The translations under genes and the position numbers were made by a program. The notes beneath the pieces were generated by a model. That model saw nothing but the letters and a program-made list of their open reading frames with translations, was not told the DNA's origin and did not search any database. From Protostelium mycophagum (taxonomy: Eukaryota; Evosea; Variosea; Protosteliida; Protosteliaceae), in NCBI GenBank assembly GCA_002081555.1, contig MZNV01002818.1:1-27108 (forward strand): a stretch of DNA of 27,108 bases, given 5' to 3'. Below, one piece after another: positions 10,599-20,943 of this stretch (positions are counted from its first letter, which is position 1; each line of letters opens with the position of its first letter).

Positions 10599-11085
10599 AT
10601 GACGAAAGAAATGACAGAGACAATACAAGCGTGCCATACACTGCCGTAAGCACCCATCTCTTAAACGTGATGACTCAAACCCACAGATACTTCCACACCG
10701 AAACAGATGCGGCCGGCGCTGTTACATTGCTGCGAGACAAACGTGATGGAACATTCTTGGTGAGGATGAGCAGGACATTGATAGGTTGCTACGCATTATC
10801 TGTGGTGGTGGGAGGCCAAGTGCGTGAGTTGAAGAACCCAGTGTGGTACATAGCTGATGAGGACCAGGTCATTTCCACATCAGAAAGTCCAAGAGACGAG
10901 ATCGGTACATCGTAGTCACGAGAGAAGGACCGCTGTATTGCTCGAGCATAGACGACGTTGTGAAAAAATGTTCACATCTTTGGTCCTTAAAAACAGAAGA
11001 GGGAAGGCAACTATATTTAACAGAGCCACTTCTAAATGTTCGGATCACAAAGGTGTCAACGAGTAAATTCGTCGATGCTTTGTAA
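10599..11085 (+). CDS. Stand-alone SH2-domain protein, about 141 residues
   Basis: Exons 10599-10645, 10687-10867 and 10888 (or 10894)-11085. Almost the whole protein is one SH2 domain, which binds phosphotyrosine peptides. The FLVR strand is intact (DGTFLVRMSRT, arginine at residue 42), followed by CYALSVVVGGQV and, after the second intron, YIVVTREGPLYCSSIDDVVKKC, matching the second half of the fold. Size and single-domain layout recall SAP-like adaptors; there is no kinase, SH3 or other domain. The second intron would be only 20 or 26 nt, since both acceptors keep the frame. An upstream frame through 10631 is not needed: the first exon from ATG 10599 joins in phase. AATAAA overlaps the stop TAA (11083-11085). 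It implies tyrosine-phosphate signalling in this organism. Confidence 0.83.
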
Positions 11086-11149
11086 TAAATACAAAACAAA
11101 AAATTATTCGACAAAAATAAACAATGTGAGAAATAATGGTACAAATTTA

Positions 11150-11485
11150 TCACTTGGATCCACAGTAAACGCAATCACATACGATGGTTCCACGTTTGTC
11201 GGGTCCGTAGCAGACGGGTCCGCACTGTCCTTGGCTAAAGTTGCAGTTTCCGTTCTGTCTCTTGGCGGGTGCTGTCTGGTTGTAGGTGGCGGAGCATATC
11301 TGGTAGTTGTATGGGTTCCAGACACAACCTGGGTTGTTGGGTGCGCCACAGTAAGAAGGGCAAGACACGGTGTCGGGTGTGCCAGTGAAGAAGGGGCTTC
11401 CGGTTGTTTGGGGGAAGATGGGGATGATGTCGGCACAAGCAAAGGCACAGAGACCAATGACAGCGAGGATTAAGATGCCCTTCAT
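11150..11485 (-). CDS. Small cysteine-rich secreted protein, 111 residues
   Basis: A single exon. ATG 11485 opens a signal peptide (MKGILILAVIGLCAFACA). The mature chain is rich in Cys, Gly, Pro, Asn and Tyr, with about ten cysteines spaced as CPSYCGAPNNPGC, YNYQICSATYN, GNCNFSQGQCGPVC and CDCVYCGSK at the end, so it is probably a disulfide-stabilised extracellular or wall-type protein. I do not recognise a family. It converges with the SH2 gene; stops are about 65 bp apart. The stop is TGA followed by ATAAAT, a weak variant of the poly(A) signal. Confidence 0.75.
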   Translation of the reverse strand: MKGILILAVIGLCAFACADIIPIFPQTTGSPFFTGTPDTVSCPSYCGAPNNPGCVWNPYNYQICSATYNQTAPAKRQNGNCNFSQGQCGPVCYGPDKRGTIVCDCVYCGSK

Positions 11486-12142
11486 TTTGTAGTGTTGCTG
11501 CTCTGGATTGATGCTGCTGTATTATGTTCCGTCTGGCTGAAAGCTTCAAGTGGAGTCGGTTGGTGGTGATGCGGTAAGTATCGCGGCTACTTCATCTTCT
11601 ACAAATCAAAATCTGCTCCTAAAACGAAAGTGGTACTCGTCTCTTACCGAATCGGATCGAAAGTTACCGTGATCTATTCTATCCTCATTTCGGACAGATT
11701 TTCCACAGATGAACAAGTTCCGAGGCGATCTCAGAACCAAAAACTCCATTCGTTCTCTCCATTTGCTCCTAAAAATAGAACTAGCTTCCAGCCTTACCGC
11801 AACACTCATGTCTCTTACCGCACTCTTGAAGTTTGACCAGTTAAAGCAGCTCACGTCAATGATTTTGTGCGGGACGATTTTTCGGCGCAATGTCACCAAC
11901 TGTACCAAGGCTTTTGGGGGAATGTCCAGGTCGTAACAGAAAACATTGCTTTCACTTGCTCTCTTGCGGCTGCTCCTACCCCACCACTTTTTTGGACAGG
12001 TTAAATATAACAATGTTGGTGGAACTGCAACAACTTCCGCCTTTATGAGTGATGTTCAGATTGATTGTGATGAGTACTTTCCCGTCTTGCAGATCGCGAC
12101 AAAAAGATGTAACGGTGCTTTTACAAATATGATGTATAGTAT
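11486..12142. other. Intergenic region, 657 bp, coding status uncertain
   Basis: Lies upstream of the cysteine-rich gene and downstream of the bZIP stop, both on the minus strand. A minus-strand frame (11606-12013) is open for about 135 codons, but it has no ATG at its start and no recognisable domain. Two stretches on the minus strand look like paired GT-AG introns, each starting GGTAAGAGAC and ending TTTTAGGAGCA, so this may be a repeat or a poorly conserved gene. TTACCG boxes cluster at about 11645, 11665, 11795 and 11815 on the plus strand. Confidence 0.35.
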
Positions 12143-14636
12143 TTATTCAACTTTGATATGGTTCTTCGTGTTCTTCATTGCTTCCCACATCTTCTTCAAT
12201 TGCTCCACCGCGCGGTGAGTGTATTCAACCTGCATGTTATTCATTCACTACTCTTATATAAATATGATTCCATTTATTTAATTTATATTTATCACATTTG
12301 TTTGTAAGATGTAGCATGAGGTGTGGTGTAGCAAATCCCTAAAGATCAGAAGAACATGACAAAAATACATAAAAATATACTCAATCATGAGCATTTGATC
12401 ATCTACAACGCTCACCTCCAAGTGGAATTTCGCCCTCTGCCGAATCGTGAGGATTTTCTGTACCATTGTGCTCATAGCGTCCAAACTGACATTATTCTGA
12501 TGAAATCAGAAATAATATGAAATCTCGCACTTGGCTTTTTCGTGACTTGATCACAAAAACCACACATGAATATGCGAAACCCTAAACCCTAAAACCAGTA
12601 TCGCATAGACATGATGTGCAAAAACTTTGTTGAGGCAAAGAGGGCTTTGCCGCAGTACAAAACAAAAACAACAGATCGTTTCTGGTTGTGGTGAAAAAAT
12701 TTCACAAACAAAAATTTTACTTCATACTCTGAAGAATCTCAATTTCTTTCAACATAAATTCCTGCAAAAAATTTCTCCAAAAAATTTAAAAAAATATTGA
12801 AAAAATTTTCATAAAAAACTGACCTCGGTCAGCATGTTGATTCTGAGGAGTTCTAGTGTAGAGATGGCTTGCAAAGATTTCGAAACGTCAGATTTCAAGG
12901 CCTCATTTGCCTCGAAATACTGAGATATCTCTTTATTCAATTCTTCTCTCTCAGTCTTCACTTCTGCCATCTACAACGGTCAGAAGAATAAATTTTTATT
13001 TGAACGAGCAAATTCCGCTGGAAAAAGAAAAATATTTTTGGCGTTAGACAAAAAAGATTAAAAAGGTGTTGAAAAACTAAATATATTGCCTAAATTACAT
13101 TCTTGATGTTTGGACGCGGCAAAGCCGCACGTTTTCGTTCACAGCGACTTCGATGTGCTTGGCGCTTTAGACACAACAGACCGACAATAATATTCTATTT
13201 TTAATGAAAATATTGACCATCTACAACAAGTTTCATTTCAATAAAACCTACCCTCTCCTCATACTTGGTGACTTGTTCATCCATCAACGCGATCTGTTCC
13301 TTTGAGAGATCATCTTTGAGATGTTCTTTGATCCGGTTGGCAAATGTGATGATCGGCGTCTTCTTTGATTCCTCTAATGAAGGGGCGCCGAGATCACCAG
13401 CCTCGAAAAAATTACTTTTAAGAAGATGATTGACGACGTTCGGCGAGATCAACATCTGCAGATGACATTCGGCGGCACCGATCACTTTGGTGCAGATCTT
13501 TTCACATTCGATGATGACGGGGAGCAGCTCGTCATCTGTCGCGTTGCCTCTATACAATTCGTCCAATCGTCCTAATAAATTACTCCTTTGTGTTTCCAAC
13601 TGCCAACATCAGTTCCATGATCACAAATGTACGTTAAACTGAGAATGAAATGAAGAAATCATCGCCACGTCATCCCAAAAATTGGTTGTGGCACAGCCAC
13701 AAATGCCGCTTGAAAACCTGTATTCAAGTGAAGAAATGCAACGACTATCATCCACTTCTAAAAATTAAAGATGTCCCACCTCCTCTGCTTCGACCAATCT
13801 GGATTTCCTCGTAGAGTCCTCGCTCTCTTTCAAAGTTTCCATCCTTTGTTTCAATAAGAGATGATCTCTCTCTAACTGTTCTTTTTCTGCCAAAATGGCG
13901 GCGATCTTGTCCTCCATTTGTTCCACGATAACCTTCTTCTTCTCTCTATATTTTCGCGAGGCTTTTCTCTGCTGTTCTGCCCGAGCTATTTCTCTTTCTT
14001 CGGCAGTCTTCTGCCTCTTCACACCTCTGCATTTTTCAACACCGGTTATGGACATCTTCATCACCTCTTTCCAGAGGCAGTCATGGTGCTCGTGGAAAAA
14101 TCGGGACCAGGAGGCGAGGAATTATCACTGTTGTCATACGCAATGGCGTCTAAATTCATCTGTTGAGAAGGAACATTGTTGTTTGTAGCCCATGGGACGT
14201 TTGAGACATCATTTGTAGGCCATTGGTATGTCATTTGTGGGGCTTGTGTGGGTTGGTGTTGGTAAATCTGATGTGTTGAGGAATTCTGTGGTGTTGGGGT
14301 ATGATATGGCGGAGGAACGTTGGTTGAATTTCTGTTGCTGTTGAAGTAAATAAGGGGTGTATTGAAGAGGAGACTCACTTTGCAATGAACCGAGGGTAAT
14401 ATAAGGTCGTTTCGGCAAGCGGACGAACAATGTCATTCAGCTGATGCGCAGCAGTCAGAGTGTCTAAATAATCTGGTTGATTACTAAATTTGTTCCCCAA
14501 CCACTGCGTTCCGTCAAATCTCAGTTGGTGTTCTATTGCATTTTACCGCCATCTGCATGTCCCTCTGAGCATATTCTGAATATCCAAAATTTGCATTTAA
14601 ATAGTTGGTCATGTTGTCCGATTTGGATTCGTCCAT
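12143..14636 (-). CDS. bZIP transcription factor with TGA/DOG1-like C-terminal region
   Basis: Eight exons (minus): 14636-14547, 14503-14379, 14337-14065, 14026-13780, 13599-13252, 12970-12824, 12496-12416, 12229-12143; 1398 nt, 465 residues. Residues 75-160 are a Pro/Gln/Asn-rich linker. The bZIP lies near 165-235: basic region ARAEQQRKASRKYREKKK, then heptads M200, I207, L214, L221. The usual invariant Asn of the basic region is Gln182, and the second Ala is Ser186. Residues 246-465 resemble the DOG1/TGA region of plant TGA factors, best seen as LSKEQIALMDEQVTKYEER, STLELLR, and MVQKILTIRQRAKFHLE joined to VEYTHRAVEQLKKMW (TGA: RILTTRQSAR... DYFSRLRALSSLW). In plants this region binds co-activators. 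The final exon was chosen because it restores this match, and AATAAA spans the stop. Introns of 150-330 nt carry GCGGC hairpins. Divergent from the HIP1 gene. Confidence 0.8.
12634..12651. repeat. Intronic GGCAAAG/CTTTGCC hairpin
   Basis: GGCAAAG and CTTTGCC form a perfect 7-bp stem around AGGG in a bZIP intron (12497-12823). Member of the intronic hairpin family. Confidence 0.6.
13116..13128. repeat. Intronic GCGGC hairpin
   Basis: GCGGCAAAGCCGC, a perfect 5-bp stem with an AAA loop, in a bZIP intron (12971-13251). A related element, GTGGCACAGCCAC, sits at 13688-13700 in the 13600-13779 intron of the same gene. Confidence 0.65.
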
Positions 14637-15149
14637 GATGAGGTATCCTCATCTTTCCGTTTCATTCGAATGAGAAATTTCCAGATGCCACTTGGTGAGA
14701 ATTCCGTTTTATTTTACGCGAATTTATCAGACACTTTGTACAGAGGGGAAGCGAAGTGTTTTATGGAAGAGAGATCATGGGCAATCGCATCTCCCAGTTT
14801 GGATTTGGGCGGAATATGTGGGGTACCTCGTCTTTCCGTGTGTACACATTGTAAAAACTCTCATTATGATTCTATTGTACGGATCTTTATCACTCGTGTA
14901 CATTCTGATTTCGTGACATTTTGTCGTGGAAGTTGGACACAGGCAAATTCATGGATAATAAAAAATGATGAAGAATTAAAAAAATACAATCATCCACCCT
15001 CTGAACGGTGCATTTGGGCACTTGTGGCGCTTGAATAGGGGTACAGATGGCCGGTTGTTTTTTGGCCGTAGAAAAAATATGCATTTCGGAAATTTCATCG
15101 GGTTTTCAGATACTATTTTCTTGGGCCACACAAACACGAACACCATCCG
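14637..15149. other. Divergent intergenic region, 513 bp
   Basis: Separates the bZIP start (minus) from the HIP1 start (plus) and must hold both promoters. It includes the tentative membrane-protein frame. A frame open at 14670-15038 has no family features. An inverted GGCCG...GGCC pair lies near 15051-15067. No RNA gene recognised. Confidence 0.45.
14692..14958 (+). CDS. Possible tiny membrane protein (tentative)
   Basis: A plus-strand frame reads KRDHGQSHLPVWIWAEYVG, then a strongly hydrophobic stretch (LVFPCVHIVKTLIMILLYG, SLSLVYILIS) typical of one or two membrane helices. If a 30-nt intron is removed near 14915-14944, the frame ends QIHG and a TAA that overlaps AATAAA (14957-14962), as in other genes here. 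Against it: no ATG in this frame opens the sequence, and the upstream exon is unclear. It could be the end of a gene starting with a short, unseen first exon. Confidence 0.25.
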
Positions 15150-18100
15150 ATGGCCGACGTTAAAGGTAGGTCTAAGACGTGATGATGAACGGATCTGAAT
15201 TCTCTCAGCTGTAGAAGAGTCTGTAAAAAAATCAACCAAGAGCAAGGCTGTGCCCCCCAAGAGGAAGCACGTCAGAGGTAATATGAGAACGAATCAGAAC
15301 ATTGTGAGAGATTAGATTCTGATGTTTGTTTAGTCTTGGTTCTGGAAGCACATAAAGATCATGGAGGAAACACCTTCTTCAACGAGATCTTTCGTCGCCC
15401 AATCGATCGTGACGAGCTTGTTGCCTGGAAGGTGATGATCTCACCTTAGAACTACATTTTCTGATCAAAATAGACGTTGGTGGTGTGTCACCACCTCATG
15501 TCTGAGGGACCCAAAGGGGTTTTAGAAGACGCCGTGTATCGTGAAACTACCTTCCAAGCCATACTTAACACCTATGGAAAAGGTCACGCAGGTCTTCAAG
15601 GACCCAAGCATTATGCTTCCATCATAGAGCTCTACACCTTGTACCTCAAGGACAAGATCAAATTCCACCAGACTCACCCTGAATTCCCTCCTGATTTCAA
15701 ATTGGAGACATTCTTAAAACACAAAGACAGCAGAGATATTAAGAAGAAGTGGGTTTTAATAGGTTGATCAGAATGCATCTGAAAAACATAGTCTCTCGGC
15801 CATCACCCATATGAACGAGTTACAAGCGGGCATATGCCGTGTCGGCACCAAGTTATTTGACCAGAAGGACATGAATGACTGCAAGGTCTCTTGTCTTATC
15901 CCTCTCATTATAGAGTCCTACAACATCTACACCATCATGACTCATCTTATTAGAAACCTCGTCGAAGGTGATCATTTCCCTCGAATCAATCCATCAATCA
16001 CACCTCAAACATTTGCCTTCTAAATCCATGCATGACGTCATCTAAAAATCATTTGGAGAACAGATCTGACGTCCTTAAGAGGTGGACAACATGGAAGTAC
16101 TCACCTTTGTCATCGAACAGTTTTACGCTCAGTATATCACCCTTCGTAACTTCTTCTACGACAGTAGCGGTGTCAAATATGTCACATCTGTCATCGCCGT
16201 TCCCAACCTTCCCCAGGTACGTCTACAATTCCGAATTTTCCACGAGATCTACATGAAATCTGAAAGTCTCAAACTCTCAGGAACCCCCAGAGTTCTTCGG
16301 CAAGAGAAAGGTCACCCGCTCAGACTCCAGACCCGCACCTGTACAACAACCTCAGCCTGTTGTACAGCAGGTGGTTGTCCAACCTCCCCCCACCATATCC
16401 CCCGTCAAAAGTTTCGACCCCTTCTTCGACCCCGAACCCACCCAGAGGGTGGCACAACCCCCTCCACAGCCGGTGTACAACCCCCCACCTCAGCAATATT
16501 TCCCGCCTGTACAGCCACAGCCTCAGCCGGGTCCTAACCCCTTCTTCCAACCTGCAGTGACCAACGGCCCGAGCCAATGGGTGAGCGAAATTTCGTCGAG
16601 ATTTCATTGACATCTCAGGTCACCTTCGGCAATGCGACCCCGTTTACCCCTTCCCAGGGGACTTTGGCGGGAAATTATGCCGCTCAGCCACAAGTACAAC
16701 AGAGAACCCCCAGCGACCTCGCCGGCCTCGTCTCTCTCGTCAAGACCCAGGTCAGAATTTCCAAGAATCTTCCCATCTTTCCCTTTGAAAATTCCACGAC
16801 ATCTCCTTGGAATTTCCGCGAGAATTCTGATCGTTGTAGACGAAGGACGAAGTGGAGAGGAGAAGAAAGGACGAAGACGGAAGGAGAAGAGAAGAAGAAG
16901 AGAAGAGAAAGAAACTCGAAGAGCTCAGGGCCACCCAAGAAGCCGAAGCCGCGTGAGATTTCCGTGAAATTTCGCGTCGTATATTCTGACGTTTTCTGAA
17001 ATTCCACTGAAAATTCCAGTAAAAAGAGGGAGGAGCAGAGAAGAAGAGACGAAGCCAAGAGAAAAGCCGAAGAAGACAAGAAGCGAGAAGCAGAAGCTGC
17101 CGCCAGGTGATTCCCCGAGATTTCTCCGGAATCTCCCCGAGATCCCGCAGGAATTTCACTGAAATTTCGCAGGAGGGAAACGGAGAGATTACGTCAAGAA
17201 GAGGAGAGGAAGTCTAGAGAAGAAGAGAGAATCAGAACAGAGCAAGAAAGGATCAGGAAGATCACTCTGGAAGAGTCTTCCAACGAGATCAAGGTGAATC
17301 TTCTCGGAAATTTCACGGAATGTTCTTGGAATTGTAGATGAAGAATGGAAATCTACAATAGTGTGATATCGTGCGGCTTTGCCGCCAAAAATAGCCACAA
17401 AAAATATCAAATTTGCACAAAAAACCAGGAACATTTTCCGCAATGTTGCGTTGTAGATCCAATTGTAGATCCAATTGACACGTTCCAGGAACTCAAGATG
17501 AGAATTATAGAGCTCGAAAGACTCTTGGCCGCCGAGAAGGAGAAGAACAAGGCTAACGAGCTCACCATCGCGGACTTGCAGTCCGCCATTGCCGCCCTCA
17601 AGGCCCAGCAGCAGAGAGAGAAAGAGATTCTTCAAGATGAGATTAAGAACGAGAAGTCTATTGTTGCAGAGAGAGACGGTGAGTTTATCTTTCCTATAGA
17701 GGAGAAAAAATCTTCTGAAGGTCGGCGAAGCCCCAGCAGAAAAAATTTTTGTGAAATTTTATTCAGAAAAAAAATTGCAAGAAGATTTTGCTGACCGCTA
17801 AAAAACTTTGAAAAAATTTCCTAACTTTTTCTCGGAAAATTTTGTCCAGAAAAAAACTTGAAACTTCCCAAACATTTTGAAGCGGCAAACCAGCAACAAG
17901 AGGTGAAGGTTTTGCTGACATGGACAAACAGCGCTGATTTCACGAATGCGCGAGAAATACGCAGAAGTGAAGGCACAATTCGAGGCCGCCCAGAAGCAGA
18001 ACCGCGACGCGCTACGTAAGTTCGTGTCATCTACAGCGATGTGTGTGTAGATGAGATTTCGCTGAAATTTCGCAGGAGGAGAGATCCGTGGGGCTCTGGA

Positions 18101-19983
18101 CAGCATCGCTCTACAACTGTCACACCTCGACGACCCCACTAACCTCGGTACTTTTCCACCAATTTTCCTTGTATTTTCTGAGATTCCTCAGGTAACGAGA
18201 ACGCCACCCACGATGACGTCATCGCCGATATCTCCGCATTAGATTCCGCCACCTCCGCGGTGATCAACGCGGCTTCCTCCGGCTCTTCCCAAGCTGTCGT
18301 CGCATCTCTTCGCGAATACGCCCGCCTCGGTGCCGCACTCTTCGGAGATTGCAAAGGTTACAGCAGAAGCATTGACGACAACAGCAGCAGACAAACACTC
18401 TTGGACAATGTTAGAGGTACAGGACAGGCCCTCAGCCAGCTGCTGGGTACTGTCAGGACTTTGGACGGGGCTGCTAAGGATGAGAAGGAAAGAAAACAAC
18501 TCAACGACGACGCCAACGCCGTTTCCGCCAAGTTGAAGGTGCGGCTCGGTCTATTTTTGGATGTTGTAGACGGCGTTGTAGATGGGTGTTGATCTATTCT
18601 TAGCAACTGTCTGCTGCTTCGCAACAGACAGAGAAGGTGTTGGAAGAAGCTGGTGCAGATCTCGAAGAACTCGCCGAGCAGGAGCTTCTCGCTGCCGCCA
18701 GGTACGAATTTTCGTCGAACTTTCCGGGGAGATTCTTCTCCTTCTGAATTTCAACATTCAAAAAGACTGAAAATGGGGCAGAACCATCGAGGCCGCCGCT
18801 GCCAAATTGTTGGCTGCGAAAGAGTCGGCCAAGACCTCAACGAGCTTGCCAACTGGTGTTGCTGATGCCATTTTAGAAGCCGCCATGGCCATCACAAAGG
18901 TTCGTTGTAGTACCATCTTCGGCAGAGCCGCTCTACACTGTTGTAGATGTCGACGACGATATTAATGTCGACAGGCCACATCCCTCTTGGTTGGCGCCGC
19001 CGCTGCCGCACAGAAGGAGAGAGTTGACAAGGGCAAGAATGCCCCCGCCGGTTACGTGTACAAACGGGACCCCCGCTGGTCTCAAGGTCTCATCTCCGCC
19101 GCAAAGTCCGTCGCACATGCCACACAGATGATGATCACTACCGCCAGTGATGTCGCCAACGTATGTTTTCAACTTGAAGGATTCAAGAGTCTCGTTGTAG
19201 ATGCAAAAAATGGACAGAAAATCTGAAGAAATTTCTGGGCGGCAGAGCCGCGAATTATTTGTGTAAAACACTTTCACCACCTCAACACGACAATCTTTAG
19301 AGGCACAGACACCACCTTGCTGAACCTCTATAGGGCAAGATTGAAGAAGAGAACGTCATCGCCGCCTCTAAAGCTGTCGCCTCTTCAACAGCACAACTCG
19401 TCGCCGCCACAAAGGCCAAGGCCGATGACCCCAACTCTGCCGCCCAAGTGGTGAGTTTTCCTCGGAATTTCGAGGAAATTCCTCTGAAATTGCGCAGAAA
19501 GTCTCTAATGCGTCTCGCGCGGTAACTACCGCGACCGCTCAGCTCGTGGAAGCGGCAAGAGCCTCTGCCAGACCTGCTGAGGAATACAACGACGAGCTCA
19601 ACGGTAACCCCATCCAGGTATTCAAATTTAAATTTTGGCGGGAAGATTCTTCTCACAGAAATTTCAGAGAAAGATCGTGGAGATGGAGCTGCAAACACAC
19701 ATCCTCAAGTTGGAGAAGGACTTGCAGGCCGCAAGAAACAGACTGTTCAATGTGAGGAAGGCAGAGTACGCCACTTCGGCCACCATCACAGACATCGCAG
19801 CGGCCTCCCTCCCTGCCCCCGTCATGGCCTCCCCCATCGCACCCAGGTAAGGATCCCTCTACAACTCCATCTACAACGGTTCTGAACGTGTGCAGGGCCG
19901 CTGCCACAGCCAACCCTGCAGGAGATTCGCTCAACATTGAGAAGACGACTGTGCAGACCAGGGAGAAGAATCCTTTCATGTAA
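15150..19983 (+). CDS. HIP1/HIP1R/Sla2 endocytic adaptor
   Basis: Twenty-two exons: 15150-15165, 15209-15277, 15316-15431, 15474-15748, 15792-15967, 16080-16216, 16281-16580, 16619-16750, 16840-16952, 17020-17106, 17173-17293, 17489-17678, 17932-18015, 18076-18147, 18192-18538, 18604-18701, 18782-18899, 18975-19160, 19334-19450, 19498-19617, 19668-19846, 19896-19983; 3141 nt, 1046 residues (human HIP1R about 1070). It links clathrin-coated pits to actin. ANTH domain (about 1-263) binds phosphoinositides (GGNTFFNEIFRRPIDRDEL, LVVCHHLMSEGPKGV). Residues 264-363 are Pro/Gln-rich with FDPF (308-311) and NPF (349-351), motifs bound by AP-2 and EH domains. Coiled coil about 408-605. The I/LWEQ (THATCH) actin-binding region covers about 750-1000 (DPRWSQGLISAAKSVA, SKAVASSTAQLVAATK, ILKLEKDLQAAR). 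It ends in NPFM. AATAAA overlaps the stop. All phases agree. Confidence 0.94.
17373..17385. repeat. Intronic GCGGC hairpin
   Basis: GCGGCTTTGCCGC, perfect 5-bp stem with a TTT loop, in the HIP1 intron 17294-17488. The same intron has three TTGTAGATC/G boxes. A looser relative, GGCGAAGCC, is at about 17724 in the next long intron. Confidence 0.65.
19239..19251. repeat. Intronic GCGGC hairpin
   Basis: GCGGCAGAGCCGC, perfect 5-bp stem with an AGA loop, in the HIP1 intron 19161-19333. A similar GGCAGAGCC lies at 18921-18929 in the 18900-18974 intron, next to GTTGTAG boxes. Confidence 0.65.
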
Positions 19984-20044
19984 TAAAAGTTTGTCATGAA
20001 AAATGAGACGGACAGAATGAAATAGACGATGAATGTTGGTATCT

Positions 20045-20577
20045 TTAATTTCTGCCCCTGGGAGCACCTCTACCTCTGATTCCTGGGGGAGCGCCGCGAC
20101 CTCTGATACCTCCTGCTGTGAACATTTAAGAGGATGCAACGACGTTTCCGTTCATTTTTCAACAATGTTTGGACGACGACCTTATCACTTCGTGAAATGA
20201 AAAAATGTAAATTACCTCCTCGTCCACGGAGACCACCTCTTCCAAGACCTAAAGCCTTAGGTTTACCGGTCTTTGGATCCGCTCGTTTGAACATGGCCGC
20301 ATTCTTTAACATATCCGGAAGGATTAAAAATCTGACCTTTGATCCTCTAATAAATGCGTGGTCTAACTCTGTTAGGTGTCCGTCTCTCGACGTATATTGA
20401 ACGTTAGCGAGCTGTTAGAGGTTAATACTCTGAATATGTGAACCGATAGACCTGGCAGTTCATGCTGTCCTCGGCCTCGACCAGAGTCCCTCTGAAAGTC
20501 TCTCCTGTCTTGAGTTCTATTGTGATAATGCTCTTCTCTGCCTCATGAAGGAGCTTGATTGGAATACCAATAGACAT
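20045..20577 (-). CDS. SNRPD3: Small nuclear ribonucleoprotein Sm D3
   Basis: Exons (minus) 20577-20452, 20411-20216, 20115-20045; 130 residues (human 126). SmD3 is one of the seven Sm proteins that ring the U1, U2, U4 and U5 snRNAs. Sm1 motif: [38 protein letters not shown]. Sm2: [20 protein letters not shown]. The tail is RG-rich ([25 protein letters not shown]), as expected for arginine methylation and SMN binding. The stop is within AATTAAAG, a near-miss of the fused stop/AATAAA seen in neighbours. It converges with the HIP1 gene 61 bp away. Confidence 0.96.
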
Positions 20578-20943
20578 CTTGCTCGTGTGATTTGATGATC
20601 TCTGATGTGTCTGATCTTCGTCCTCGTGAACATTCCAAGAATCTTCACCATTGTAAAAATACCAAAAGTCTCGAGAAATTTCAAAAATATAGAAGGTCTA
20701 CAGAGAACTTTGGGCTGCAGTCTTTATTTAGAAGGATAAGAAGGTTGTTCAATCGTGATGCATGAGAGCGCAATTGTGAGTTGTAATGACTTTGGGAAAC
20801 TAATTTGTTCAAATTTCTTCTTGAGAGCAAGAAAACGATAACGAATACATTACGTTAAGTTACCGTGCTGTAATCGTTTTGTTTGTCTTTTTGCACGACA
20901 TCGCATCGGAACATCATTCTCTCGGACACATACACTCAACAAC
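20578..20943. other. Divergent intergenic region, 366 bp
   Basis: Lies between the SmD3 start and a secreted-protein start. It contains one AAGTTACCGTGCTG box at about 20858 and a GAAATTTC-like box near 20673. I see no gene in it. Confidence 0.5.

Noticed and set aside
11606-12013. Minus-strand open frame of about 135 codons
   Set aside because: It has no ATG at its start, no recognised domain, and contains sequences that look like intron ends; kept only as an uncertain intergenic note.
12278-12484. Read-through end of the bZIP gene ending NVININ
   Set aside because: Splicing to the exon at 12229 is in phase, restores the TGA-like C-terminus, and ends at a stop fused to AATAAA.
16632-17159. 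Long open frames opposite or beside the HIP1 coiled-coil exons
   Set aside because: They read through introns or in the wrong phase over Lys/Glu/Arg-rich exons; low-complexity shadows.
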